Under the pieces are notes generated by a model. It saw only the letters and a list, made by a program, of their open reading frames with translations, had not been told where the DNA came from and did not search any database. Positions 1-10,832 of a stretch of DNA of 64,000 bases are shown piece by piece; within the stretch, counting starts at the first letter, position 1, and each line of letters opens with the position of its first letter. Both the position numbers and the translations under genes were made by a program. This DNA comes from Grifola frondosa. Taxonomy: Eukaryota > Basidiomycota > Agaricomycetes > Polyporales > Grifolaceae. The stretch lies in NCBI GenBank assembly GCA_001683735.1, contig LUGG01000005.1, positions 1,798,001-1,862,000 on the forward strand, in the 5' to 3' direction.

Positions 1-109
1 TTGCACCATTCAGTCGTAATCCCACTCTACGAAAATATGCTATCCGAGCCATTCATGGGCAACCAGAGATCCACAAAATTCTGCACAAGCACACTCATCC
101 GTGAGCAAG

Positions 110-1523
110 CTACTCAATCAGGGGCGGCGGCGCTATTGTCGGCTGCTCCACGCCCCGCGGCATCGCGGGCGACATCCCCTTCGGCGCCAGCCTGACGACG
201 TTGCGCTCCAGGTTCATGAGCATGATGCGCAGCGTAAGCGTGCATCCGCATGCAAGTGAGCGCGCCCACCAAGAGATTGGAGAAACGTGAGAAGTGCACC
301 GTTCGGTCGCAACGTCGTCGATCAGCTCTCCGACTGCTCGACCAGTATGGTGATCGCGTCGAGAGAACAAGTTAGCCATCTTCAGCACGCTGAGTTCGCG
401 ACATGGGAGAGGGGCACCTGTAGTGGGGGAGTAAAGTGGGTTCATGATGCAGTTCAATACGACATCCTTACTCCGGAACGCGAGCTCGCGCGGCTCGAAC
501 GACATCTTGTCCAACGACACTCAGCGCAGCGCAACGCAGACGAGCTGCAGGTTCCCATAGTGCAGAATCTTGCTTAGTCTTGCCCATCTTCGTCTGTCAT
601 TTGCCCTATATTCGTCATCAGCAATATAATAGAGAGGAGACGACCACAAAGGGCACACCGTGGATGCTGTGCAGTCCGCGCGAACCATTTGATGAGCCCG
701 ACGCTGGTGGGGTGGATGCACGCGAGCATTTTATGATTTGTACGATCATTCAGAGAGGAGAGTATGTCATAAATTTCCGCTGCACCAGCACGTGAGCGCT
801 TGAGCAGGAAGCAATGAATTCATGATGGTCACACGTACTTTTTGTATGATCAATTCAACCTGCGGAACGAACCGCATATCCATCGCAATACCATGGGATG
901 GAAAAGGAGGATGTGGCAGCCTCCGCTCGAGTTCTTATCACGAATGATCGGACGGCCAGCATCAAGGCTGATTCTGCCAAAGTCAGAGTGTACCCAACGT
1001 AGTCAAACGACAACGCACTAGTCGTCAAACCAATAGATGCACAACCAAATATGCGCGGACACAACTGCGATTAAACACAATGTCAGGGAGGTTGAAATTA
1101 GAGGATACGAGAGAGTCAAACATATGCCCACCTGGATTTTTTATTCTTCAGTCCATTTCTTGCCGTCGTCATCTGTTCGCTTCTCCAGCGCACGGTCCAA
1201 GCACAAATCCAGCGCTGTGTGCATCGCATGCCAGCTTGGGAGCCATCCATTCGTGCTCCATGCCGCAGCATTCCTACGCCCCACGCGCAGACTCCCTTCA
1301 GCCCTGGGTCATTTAGGACGCATAACTCGCAAAACTCACCTTCAACCGCCTCCTTGTCTACGACGGGGCCAAACTGCGACGAGCGCACAACATCCTGCGC
1401 CTCCTCGGGGCAGTGGTAAAACGGAGGGATGAACGGGCCCGTCCCGCTCAAATTTTGACTGCAATGGCGCGGATCGCTCGAATGTTCACGGCGTGCGCAC
1501 AATGAGTGCCTCGTAGGTATCAT
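110..1523 (-). pseudogene. Fungal-specific transcription factor relic, copy A
   Basis: Minus-strand remnant matching the C-terminal half of basidiomycete fungal-specific transcription factors (middle homology region, usually behind a Zn2Cys6 cluster). Visible blocks are an LVCVALR segment near 521-560, an EPRELAFRSKDVVLNCIMNPLYSPT block near 430-510 (family pattern EQRELALRAKEAA...C), and a TLTLRIMLMNLERNV block near 200-255 just after a likely intron acceptor. The same blocks recur in the same order in copies B and C, which supports common descent. Frames change repeatedly and no zinc cluster or start is visible, so I read it as a degenerate, 5'-incomplete copy. It is divergent to the DUF6533 gene downstream. 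The family call rests on remembered sequence patterns, not a search. Confidence 0.55.
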
Positions 1524-1560
1524 AGGTCAGATCGAACAGGGATAACGATGTAGCATCCCG

Positions 1561-2439
1561 AGAAGAGGCTGAGCGAAGGTGAACGTCGGGAGAAAGGCGC
1601 TACGGCCCAGCGCTTCTTTTTACTTCTCGCTTCTCAACGTCTCCTACATATACAACCCTTCGCTGTCCAAGTACTCTCCGCTTCCATACGCCATTCCTCT
1701 CATGCGCAAGCCTGCTGATGGATTGCATACTAGATGTGAACAAGCAAAGGACGTAGATATAATCGCCAACCTCCGCGCTCCCTTAGTCCTTGCCCGGCTT
1801 TGACTGCGATATTCCTCCCCGTCCTAGGCAAATCTGCGGTTCCCCTCGCGTGTCCTCTCAACATATGCCATATTTCATTTCACAGATAAACCTGCTTCAC
1901 AGATACACCTCCGGCCAATGTCTGCGCTATCGCACCCCGGACTCCCATCAACGCCATCTCGCAGTCCATTTGATCGCACTCACTTCCTTACATAGTCGTT
2001 ACCGTGTCGGTGTGTGCGGGTTCACGCTGTTTCCATGATCTCCGATTCTTCGTGCAATTCCCCGAAGCCACATACTCTGCTCTGACTACTAGTTGGCTTG
2101 CCGAGGGGAACTGTAGAGTGTACCGCCGTCGCTATATTCAGGACCGAATTGCCTTTGCTAGTGTGTACTCATATTGTGCAATGTGAGTAAATCGTGCGGG
2201 CTTCTATCGATGAGCGGTCGCTGTATCCTCACTAATCCTGCAGCACTGGCTAGTTACGACTGACTCGGTCGTACGCAGCCGTCTCTCACGTAATTGCTGT
2301 TCCCGGCCGAATGATAAAACTACGTATCAAGCAGCAGTTGCACCATGTAGACTGTTCATGACCTGCTCAATCGTTCTGTTGTCTCCCCCCTGCCTTCGGA
2401 CTTCTCAAGGATTTTGGCTAGCGTGAATGAATTTCTCCG
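1561..2439. other. Divergent intergenic spacer, unit A
   Basis: Spacer between the transcription-factor relic (minus) and the plus-strand genes. It contains no convincing gene. Most of it is repeated at 7641-8230 and 46416-46990, for example the CTCATGCGCAAGCCTGCTGATGG block (1700, 46514) and the TGTGCAATGTGAGTAA block (2175, 8189, 46963). It is therefore part of the duplicated unit and probably holds the two divergent promoters. Confidence 0.6.
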
Positions 2440-2941
2440 AGGAGATTTTGTGCATGGACGACGTACGCGCTCTACACCTTCTGCGCATTCCTGCGAACAA
2501 CCTCTACTTCTATGAGCCTGCACAACGAAGGCACACGATCGTGGACGACTGTATTTTGCAGATGTGCATGTTCGGGTGGCGAAAGTCCGCCTTCTGAAAT
2601 TCTACGACGTTCGGTGCAACAATGGCGCGGAGTTGGACTTGTACTTCGCTAGTCTACTATGCTGCTGCGTGACTTCGGAGCATTAATGCAACTTCGCCGT
2701 GGATGCAGCACATCGCTCGATGCGTGATTCTGTCTTGGTCAATGTGCAACCTCGACCACGGTCGCCACTGGTTCTGTTCCTATCTCATTTGGCGAGCAAC
2801 CAGCTTACCGTGGTTGATACAAAGCCTGTGCTTCGACGTCCTTCCGACATCCCCGTTCGACGATGCGCTGTCTATTTACAACCATCATCTGCGCGCTTTG
2901 AGTTCGTGCTGTTGTATCGTGTTCAGAGATGTCGTGGCTGA
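2440..2941 (+). pseudogene. Hypothetical plus-strand ORF relic, unit A
   Basis: Unknown. The frame beginning at 2699 (MDAAHRSMRDSVLVNVQP...) is conserved with the second unit at 47470-47669, including the SNQLTVVDT and RSMRDSVLV strings. Upstream sequence also matches 47215-47397 but is frame-shifted here. Conservation of one frame between two diverged copies suggests a former short spliced gene, though shared ancestry alone could leave the frame readable. I do not recognise a domain. The stretch 2942-3392 downstream shows nothing codable except the leader of the next gene. Confidence 0.35.
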
Positions 2942-3392
2942 TCAAGCTGTTCTCTTCATTGTTCATCTTACTGATGTCCAGCATGGTTGCTGGATACATG
3001 TTGCAATATTTTCGGAAGCGATGTCATTGCAGTCTCCTGATCTCAACCATCGCAATGAACCTTCCAACGTTCGTCGCATCCTCCGGGGTTCAACCGTGAC
3101 ATGCTGCCATCTTAAGTGAGCCTTATCACCAGTATTCGGTATGGAGTGGCGGTGCTGAGGTGAGGTCTGTGTGTTAGTACGTCCCCTGCCATTGGGCCAT
3201 TCATGTAATTTCATGGGAGTTATGTACGAAACTGCACCTCCGGGAATACCACAGCATAGATGCTGTCAATCAGATCGTAACAGCGAGGAGATGCCAGCGT
3301 GGTGATGTTGTCCTCGAGGGTGAGTATAAGAGTAGAATCTCTTCATCGCTGCTAAAGCATTGAGTCTCCAGTCTTTCAAACTACCTCATATC

Positions 3393-5067
3393 ATGTCATC
3401 CACCGTCAGCATCAAGGAGTATCAGCAAAAGTGAATGATCTCACTGCGATATTTCCTCATCTAATATATCCCACCGCACAGCTTCATCTCAATATGTTGT
3501 GGTGTATCGGCGACCGGTGAGTGTTTCATTTACAATCTCGAGTCATTCTCATATTCCCATTTGTCCCAGCTCTGCTGGTGTATGAGTACATTATTACCTT
3601 TGATCGTGAATATCAGCTTGTTTGGAGGCGCCGATTTTCAGCCGCCACCTTAGTATTCTTGATAGCAAGGTATTCTATATTTCTACAGTATATTCTCTCC
3701 TTTCCAACCGTATATCCGCTCTCAACGAGGGTACAGTCCTCATCCTGTTACCGTAGACTGTCTTAGCTTACTCAAAACTTCCAGGATTGTTCCGCATTGG
3801 TTTGGTTGATCACAGTTTTGGGCTTGCTCTTCCTGTTGCTTTTGGTCGGTGAGTGTCCATCTGTCATATGATATCTCCACTCCTGACTGACCATTTGTAT
3901 TCTGCGAAGCATTCGCAAGTCTCCGAGTGTATGCATTGTCTGGCCGTGAATGGAAAATTACCTCATTGGTATGCATCCTGTCACTGGTCACCTTCGGCAT
4001 TGCACTGGTGAGCCCTGTCCTCGGCAGTTGAAATGTAACTGAAATGACACATATATGTCTAGTTTTCGGAGGTGCACCAAGTGGTTCTTGTAGCTCCACC
4101 TCCCGTCAATTGCATATCAGTCTTTTCGGTCTCACCAGAGCTCTTTAACATGTCAGTGAAATTAGTCCATCTCACTATATCTTGTCGACTGAAGTGGTGT
4201 GTCATATAGATGTATGTATTGCTCCTGGTTTCATATTGCTCACGTGCTCAGCTCGTGCAACACTTCCAGTGACGTATGTACAGCGTGCAACAGAAATCAC
4301 TGCGGACATACTTGTTCTTGCAGTGACTGTATACCAAACATACTGGAGAATACGAGCTTCCGCGGAGGATACGCTCCGAACTCCATTGCACACTTTGATC
4401 TTGAGGGATGGTCAGTATTGATTTCTGCCTCAATATCTGCACTGACCCCATGATCAGGTACAATATACTTCTTGTAAGCTACCCATAGTTAAGACGGGCC
4501 TGATGTTATTTTGACAACCATGCACCTTATAGAGCCTTATTGATCTTGAACACCACAGATGTAATATTCATATATTTTGGAGAGACTTTTGTATGTAGAT
4601 TTGTCTCACACCCCTGCAATCCTCGCTGACGAGACCTATGTACCGTCATCAGGAGGACATTGCTTATATCGGCATATTAATTAACCCGTCAGTAACTGCG
4701 ATCAATTCTCTTTCGTTCTAACTACTCATCACATCGGTTGTGATACAGCATAACAACAATTATCATATCACGGTTCATGCTCAACCTCCGCGAGGTTGAT
4801 GCATCCCAGCGCGGCACTGAAAACTCAAGTCGCCCATCGTTTGTCGGCTCTGTCCAGTTCGCAGCTTTCGTCGAACCCCTCGGTGCCCCTCTGGAGCATG
4901 AATTCTCGTTCTCTGCGCTCGATCCCGGTTCCTCAGACGAGCAGGGAGCCGGTGGAGAGAGCGAGCACGAGGATGTACCGGACCGCGACCAAGAAATTGC
5001 TTCAGGCCATGCTAGCATTTTCGCGCCATCTGAAGCCGAACCTGGTCCGTCCGAAGTCAGGGTGTGA
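3393..5067 (+). CDS. DUF6533 multi-pass membrane protein, copy 1
   Basis: Multi-exon gene for a basidiomycete DUF6533 protein, a family of integral membrane proteins of unknown function. The ATG at 3393 opens a short exon (MSSTVSIKEYQQ). Splicing at GTGAAT/CAG and GTGAGT/CAG joins it in frame to the diagnostic ALLVYEYIITFDREYQLVWR segment (~3572-3640). Later exons give a hydrophobic WLITVLGLLFLLLLV helix (~3800), the LRVYALSGREWKITSL segment (~3918), a RATEITADILVLAVT segment with LRTPLHTLILRDG (~4290-4410), and a last exon with RFMLNLREVD and an acidic tail ending at 5067. This order matches the family. Introns are ~50-60 nt. The spliced frame looks open, but exon limits in the middle are by eye. 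The paralog is at 48199-49872. Confidence 0.75.
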
Positions 5068-5917
5068 GCTAGGACAGGGATATTTTTGGTTCGTATGGCG
5101 TTGCTTTCTCGTTGATACCTTGCATGTGCTAATGCCGACCCTAGAAGAAAGGTGGTTGCGGGAGTTGGACTGCGTCTGGTGTCGGGCGTCATATGTCGAT
5201 GTCTTCTTGGATAATGAACATGGTGTCGTAATTTATAGAGACTGAATCATATGCACTAAACCAACATCACTACCTCTTGTATATTCGTATGATTCTATAA
5301 ATATGAGACTCACAATCTGAGATGTAGATGGGGGAAGCGAGCGACCTCATTTTTGCCCTCTTCTATGACAACTATCTTCCCCGTGTCCGATCCAGCCTCA
5401 GCTCGCAATTTCATGCGAAGCCCGAGCCGCACACACTGCTTGCATGGGTAGGGATGCTAGATGCCGAACTTTCTCTTTACATAGTGGATAGCGCGCATGT
5501 GTCCGCGATGAACCGTGGAAAGTGACAGCCCACTCCCCAATCTAGCAAACAGACGTAGCAGAATTTCCGAGTCACTGGGTCCGTCGCCGCATAACCAGGG
5601 CTACACCAATCACGCTTATGCGAACAGCACAAGTGAGTGAGCCAGAATCCGCCCCTCTGAAAACACGCGAGTCAAATTCATTGCGTATCCAACGCGCACG
5701 ATATTTAAAAATTAAAAACGTCACTCATCATCAGCAACAGATATACGACGCGCGACCACCGGCTCATGAACGGCGGTGCAACAGCGCCGTCTGAGTCCAC
5801 GACAACCCGCATCTCAACTCGCGATAATGACACCTACCTAACTGCACTCCCCTATCCGCTCATTCGTAATCTGCGGAAATATCCCATCCCAGCTATTCAC
5901 GGGCAACTAGAGCTTTA
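5068..5917. other. Intergenic, end of unit A and start of unit B
   Basis: No gene is supported. Sequence at 5290-5370 (TATAAATATGAGACTCAC and the following GGGGGAAGCGAGCGACCTCA) recurs at 50400-50460, so the duplicated unit extends past the DUF6533 gene. From ~5730 onward the sequence resembles 8350-8530 and 1-120, the 3' flank of each transcription-factor relic. Confidence 0.5.
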
Positions 5918-7540
5918 TCAAGCTCTGCATGAGCACACGCATCCGTGAGCAAGCCACTCAAAGAGGAGCGGACGCATGAGTACACACCTATTCCTGCGGC
6001 CGTCGCACGATCGATGACAGGTTGAACGTCCTGCGGTCGCCCGCCCACGTACCGAGCTCCTCCACGGTGAACGCGGGGGCGAGACGATGCTCGGATTGAG
6101 GAACGGCGGCGGCGATGCCATCATCGGCTGCTCTACGCCCGGCGGCATCGAGGGCAGCATTTCTTTCGGTGCCAACCCGAGCTTGTGCCGCAGGTTCGCG
6201 AGCGTGATGCGTAGCGAGAGTATGGATCTGCATGTAAGTGAGCGCGCGCGCGAAGAGGATGGAGAAAGACGGGAGGCGCACCGTTCGGCGGCGACGTCAG
6301 AGAGCAGCTCGCAAAACAGCCCAACCTGTACGGTGATCGCACCAAGGTTGAGCTCCGCGGGAAACAGGTTAGCTATCTCCAGCAAAAAAAAAACCCAGAG
6401 AAAGCGCCATGACCAGGTTGTCATTTACGACGTACCACGGGGCCAGCGCTGAGTCCACAGCATGCAAAGGGGCTGGGACGCAACTGTAAGTGGGGGAATC
6501 GAGCAGGTTCATGATGTAGTTCCGCGCGGAGCCCTTGGGCCGGAGCGCGACCTCGCGGTGTTCGAGCAGCATCCCGTTCCACGACACGCAGCGCAGCGCA
6601 ACGCACGCGAGACACACGCTTCCCATAGCGTAGCTGGTCCATCAGGATCTTGCGTGGGAGCACATCTTCATCCATCGTTTGCCTTACGTTCGCCGTAGAC
6701 AATATAGTGAGCAGGAGACGACCACGAATACGGTGGAACTCGCCGCAGTACGCAAATTACTTGTCGGGCGGCATGCTGGCGTGCTGGACGAACGCAAGCG
6801 TATTACGATTGATTTGATCATTCAGCGAGGAGAGCGACTCATAAATGTGCGCTGCACCAGAATGTGAGCAGGAAGGGATGAAGTCGTGATGGTCACACGC
6901 ACCTTTTGCGCGATCATATCAACATACGAAACGAATCACACGTCCGTCGAAGACGCGACGGCATGCGCAAGGAGGATGCGGCAGTGTCTAATCGAGGCCT
7001 CATCACGAAGGACGACCGAACGGCCAGTACGCAGGCTGATCCTGCCAAAGTCAGAGCGTACACAATGTGATCAAAGGGGTAACGTACTGATGTGCATCCC
7101 CAATATCGGCACAACTAAATCCGCGTGGGTACAACTGCGATATTGAATACAATGTGAGGGACCTGAAGCTAGAGAGTATGAGAGAGTCCGATGCCCACCG
7201 AAATTCATTGTCCTTCTTCAGTGCGTCTCTTGCCGTCGTCATCTGTTATCTTCTCCAGCACACGATGGAAGCCCAAAACCAGCGGCATGCGCATCGCATG
7301 CCAGCTCGGCAGCCATCCGTTCATGCTCCTAGGCCCCACGCACAAACTCCCGTCAGGACCACGACGAATACGCGCACAAAAGCGTACCTTAACTGTCTGC
7401 CTCCTTGCGCACGATGGGGCCAAATAGTGACGAGCGCGCAATGTTCTGCGTCTCCTCGAGGAGGCGGTGAAATGCAGGAATGAGCGGGCCGTCCCGCTCA
7501 GATTTTGACTACGATGGCGAGAACTGCGTCGAATGTCCAC
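5918..7540 (-). pseudogene. Fungal-specific transcription factor relic, copy B
   Basis: Second minus-strand copy of the same relic. The clearest parts are LEHREVALRPKGSARNYIMNLLDSPTY (~6480-6560), YVVNDNLVMALSLGFFF (~6390-6440, aligned to the family YAVHYTHVCAAFAA block), AELNLGAITVQVGL (~6310-6355), ILSLRITLANLRHKLG (~6170-6230) after an AG acceptor, and FTVEELGTWAGDRRTFNLSSI (~6005-6075) near the C terminus. It is better preserved than copy A but interrupted by stops and frame changes. No zinc-cluster exon is visible. The product, if ever functional, would be a nuclear regulator. Confidence 0.6.
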
Positions 7541-7640
7541 GGTGTGCCCTCCATGAGTGTCCCATAGCTACCATAGCTCAGGCTGAACACTAGGATATAG
7601 ATGTGGCATCCCGAGAAGAAGCTGGGGCGAAAGTGAACGT

Positions 7641-8230
7641 CAAGAGAAAGGCGCTATGGCTCAGACGCTTGTGTTCCTGCCACATGCCTCCTCCTTAGTA
7701 CTCATCGCTTCTCAATGTCTCTTCGCTATCCACCTTCCTCTCATGCGCATTGCGCAAGCTTTCTGATGGGTTACATATTGGATCGCACATCAGGTGAACT
7801 AGTAGAGGATATAAGTATATGTAGTCGCCAACCTTCGAACTCCCTTGCTCGCCTTTGGCTGTACTCTTCCCTCTCCTAGGCGAATCTGGTCCCCTTCGGA
7901 ACGTACCCACCTTGAATTTCGCAAATCCACCTCCGACTAATGTCTGCGCACCGTGCTCTCACCAACGCTATCTCACACTCCACCTGATCACACTCACCTA
8001 CTCATATAGTCGTCACCATGTTGTTGCGTGCGCGCTCGCGCTGTTCTCATCATCTCCACCTCTTCGTGCAAGTTCCCGAAGCCATGGCTCTGCCCTGACT
8101 AGTAGCTGGCTTGCTGACGCGGAACTGTAGGTATCGCTGTCGCTATATTCAACACCGAATGTCTTTGCTAGTGGTGTACTCATACTGTGCAATGTGAGTA
8201 AATCAGTGAATCATGCGTGCTTCGAGAGAT
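7641..8230. repeat. Truncated duplicate of the divergent spacer, unit B
   Basis: Homologous to 1561-2230 and 46430-46990, including CCTCTCATGCGCA (7738) and GTACTCATACTGTGCAATGTGAGTAAATC. It stops near 8230 where unit C begins, so unit B has lost its DUF6533 gene. No ORF is credible here. Confidence 0.6.
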
Positions 8231-8492
8231 GAGCGGTCATTGCATCCTGCAGTACTGGCTAAACTCTAGGACCCGACTGACTCAATCGTCTAGTACGATC
8301 GTCAGCGCTTATGCAAAATCGAAGGCGCATGAGATAAACCAACCCATCATCAGGATTCAGCAACAGAAGTCCACGACACTCGCACCTCAACTCACGATAA
8401 TTACACCTAACTGCATTCCCCCATCCACCCATTTATATTCGCGATCTGCAAAAATATCCCATCCGAGCCATTCACGAGCAACGAGAGATCCG

Positions 8493-10246
8493 TCAAACTC
8501 TACACAGGCACACGCATCCGTGAGCAAGCCACTCAACTAGGAGCAGACGCGTGAGCACATCTAGTCCAGCAGCCACAGCGGAATCGACGACGAGTTGAAC
8601 GTCCCGCGGTCGCCCGCCCATGTACCGAGCTTCCCCAAGGTGAACGCGGGCGGCGAGATGATGCTCGGGTCGAGGAACGGCGGCGGCGGCGATCATCGGC
8701 GGCTCCGCGTCAGACGGCATCGCGGGCGACATTCCGTTCGGTGCTAGCCCGACCTTGTGCTGCAGGTTCGCGAGCGTGATGCGCAGCGTGAGCATGTATC
8801 TGCATGTAAGTGAGCGCGCTCGCGAAGAGGAGGGAAAAATGCGGGAGGTGCCGTTCGGAGGCAGGTCGGAGAACAGCTCTGCGAGCCGCTCGACCTGCAC
8901 GATGATCATGCTGAGCGCGAGTCAGCCATCTTCAGTAGGGAGTGCCTGGAGAAAGCCGCAATGACCAAGCTGCCGTGCACAGCGTACTCGCAGCGCCGTC
9001 CTGTGTGATCTCTCAGCGCTGAGTCCGCCGTATGCGAGGGGGGACGGGGACGCACTTGTAAGTGGGTGAGTCGACCGGGTTCATGATGCAGCTCGATGCG
9101 GCTTCCTTAGCGTGGAACACGAGCTCGCGCTGCTCCAACGGTATCTTGTCCCACGACAGGCAGCGCAGCGCGATGCATACGAGCCACATCTTCGCGTGAT
9201 GCAGGACCTTGCGCGGGGGCGCATCTTCGTCCGTCGTTGGCCCTATATTTACTGTCAGCAAAGTAGAGAAGCAGACGATCGCCGGAGGAGGGCATATTGC
9301 AGCTCGTCACAGTCCGCACGAACCACCTGTCGAGCTCGATGTTGGTGCACCGAATGAAGGCGAGCGTATTATGATTTACTTGATCATTCAGCGGGGAGAG
9401 CATCTCATAAATTTGCGCTGCACCAGAATGTAAGCAGGAAGGGATAAAGTCATGACGGCCACACGTACTCTTTTGAGCGATCAGCTCGACCTGAGAAACC
9501 AGCCGCACGTCCGTCGGGGATGCCATAAGATGCGAAAGGAAGATGCGGCGGTGTCTGATCAAGCTCTCATCACGAAGGACGGTCGGACAGCTAATACCCA
9601 GGTTCATCCTGCCAAAGTCAGAGCGTGCACAATGTAATCAAGGGATAACGTACTGGCTGTCAAACCAATAGAGGAAACGCCTAACATGGGGCTTAGCCCC
9701 GGTGGTCATTAAACGGGAGAGAGAGAAAACTAACAGAGGCACAATCATATCCGTGCGGACACAACTTGAATATTGAATACAGTGCCAGGGACGTGAAGAT
9801 AGAGAGTATGAGAACGTCCGATGCCCACCGAGATTTCTACTTCAGTCCATTTTCAGTCCATTTCTTGCCGCCGCCGTCTGCTAACTTCTCAGCGCAGGGT
9901 GCAAGCCAGACCCAGTGCCGTGCGCATTGCATGGCCCTCCGGAGCCATCCATTCGTGATCTATGCCACACACACCAGCACTCCTAGGCCCCATGCGCAGA
10001 CTCCCGTCAGCCCCATCTCATAAGGACGCATACACTCACAAAAACACACCTTGAACTACCTCCACACGCACAACGGGCCGAACAGCGAGGATCGCGAGCG
10101 CGCAATGTCCTGCGCCTCCTCGATGAAGCGGTAGAACAGGGTAATACGCTGGGATGAGCGGGCCCCGGATTTTGGCTTCGATGACAAGAATCGGGTCGAA
10201 TGTGGACAGCGCGCGCTATGAGTCCCTCATAGATATCATATATCAT
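8493..10246 (-). pseudogene. Fungal-specific transcription factor relic, copy C
   Basis: Best preserved of the three minus-strand copies. In order from the 5' side: a VSQVELIAQKS segment (~9450-9490), LNDQVNHNTLAFIRCTNIELDRWF (~9330-9400, matching the family LN-Q-NHN-LAFIR-TN-ELDRW block), LEQRELVFHAKEAASSCIMNPVDSPTY (~9070-9160), YAVHGSLVIAAFSRHSLLKM (~8930-8990), VERLAELFSDLP (~8880), and RYMLTLRITLANLQHKVG (~8755-8810) directly after an intron acceptor. The motif order is what identifies the family. Several frame changes remain, and the 5' DNA-binding part is missing or unrecognised. The Plavaka transposon inserted about 100 bp upstream of this copy and separated it from its divergent partner. 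Confidence 0.65.
9674..9738. repeat. 65-bp insertion present only in copy C
   Basis: Copies A and B run straight from the CAATAG block into GCACAA. Copy C carries about 65 extra bases here, bounded on both sides by AGAG and containing a GGGGCTTAGCCCC hairpin (9688-9700). It could be a tiny MITE-like insertion or an excision scar. The evidence is only the three-way comparison. Confidence 0.35.
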
Positions 10247-10347
10247 ATATCATAGCTCGCGTCGAATACCAGGATAAAGAGGTGGCATCCTGAGAAGGGG
10301 CCGGGGCAAAGGTGAACGTTGGGAGAAAGGCGCTAGGGCCAGCGCTT

Positions 10348-10376
10348 TGTCGGAAATTTTTTATTTTGGTTACAAG
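10348..10376 (+). repeat. Plavaka left terminal inverted repeat
   Basis: Starts TGTCGGAAATTTTT and ends GGTTACAAG. It pairs with the complement of 46385-46413 at about 21 of 29 positions, with the outer 8 identical. A TT target duplication precedes it at 10346-10347. Confidence 0.8.
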
Positions 10377-10577
10377 TAACTAACATGCATTGTAAGGCCT
10401 TAATGCTTTCCGACCGTTATAAAGAAAGAGATCCATCTTGTCATATGTATTATCTTAAGGGCCGTTATAACGACCGCTTATCATGAGGTTACAACCGGCC
10501 CGAGCAACGGGCACCGCGTTAGAATGCTTGCTCTTCCTGATAAATCATTATAAGCAATTGGTTCGAGGTTAAGATTA

Positions 10578-10600
10578 ACCTACCTAAAATTTAGGTAGGT
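10578..10600. repeat. Perfect 23-bp palindrome
   Basis: Eleven-base arms (ACCTACCTAAA / TTTAGGTAGGT) around a single central base. It lies inside the left subterminal part of the Plavaka element, near the Pol III-like sequence. It could be a protein-binding site or a transcript hairpin. Confidence 0.5.
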
Positions 10601-10665
10601 CAAAAGCATGATTCCTCTATATCCCACATTGTAATTGTAATTGTAACGCATACAGTACTTATATC

Positions 10666-10759
10666 ACCCACAGCCGGATTCGAACCCTCGACCTCATTAG
10701 ATTTAGAACACATAAGTTTTAATACAATATATACACAATAACCACTCTGCCAGAGAGCC
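10666..10759 (-). pseudogene. tRNA-derived sequence with A and B boxes
   Basis: The minus strand carries an exact-looking A box (TGGCAGAGTGG, complement at 10742-10752) and B box (GGTTCGAATCC, complement at 10676-10686), the internal Pol III promoter of tRNA genes. The distance between them is long, as in intron-bearing Leu/Ser tRNAs. The acceptor strands (GGCTCTC and TGTGGGT) pair badly and the T stem has mismatches, so this is a decayed tRNA or a SINE head rather than a working tRNA gene. It lies within the Plavaka transposon. Confidence 0.5.
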
Positions 10760-10832
10760 ATATGTATTAGGGACTGCGTCTTAAATATATACCACATTTC
10801 AAAGTTCCGAAGTCCGTAGGTTATGAGGAGTT

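Noticed and set aside
5328..5525. 65-codon plus-strand ORF after DUF6533 copy 1
   Set aside because: The duplicated region near 50440 does not keep the frame, and no domain is visible.
10666..10759. Functional tRNA gene
   Set aside because: Acceptor and T stems do not pair well despite good A and B boxes.
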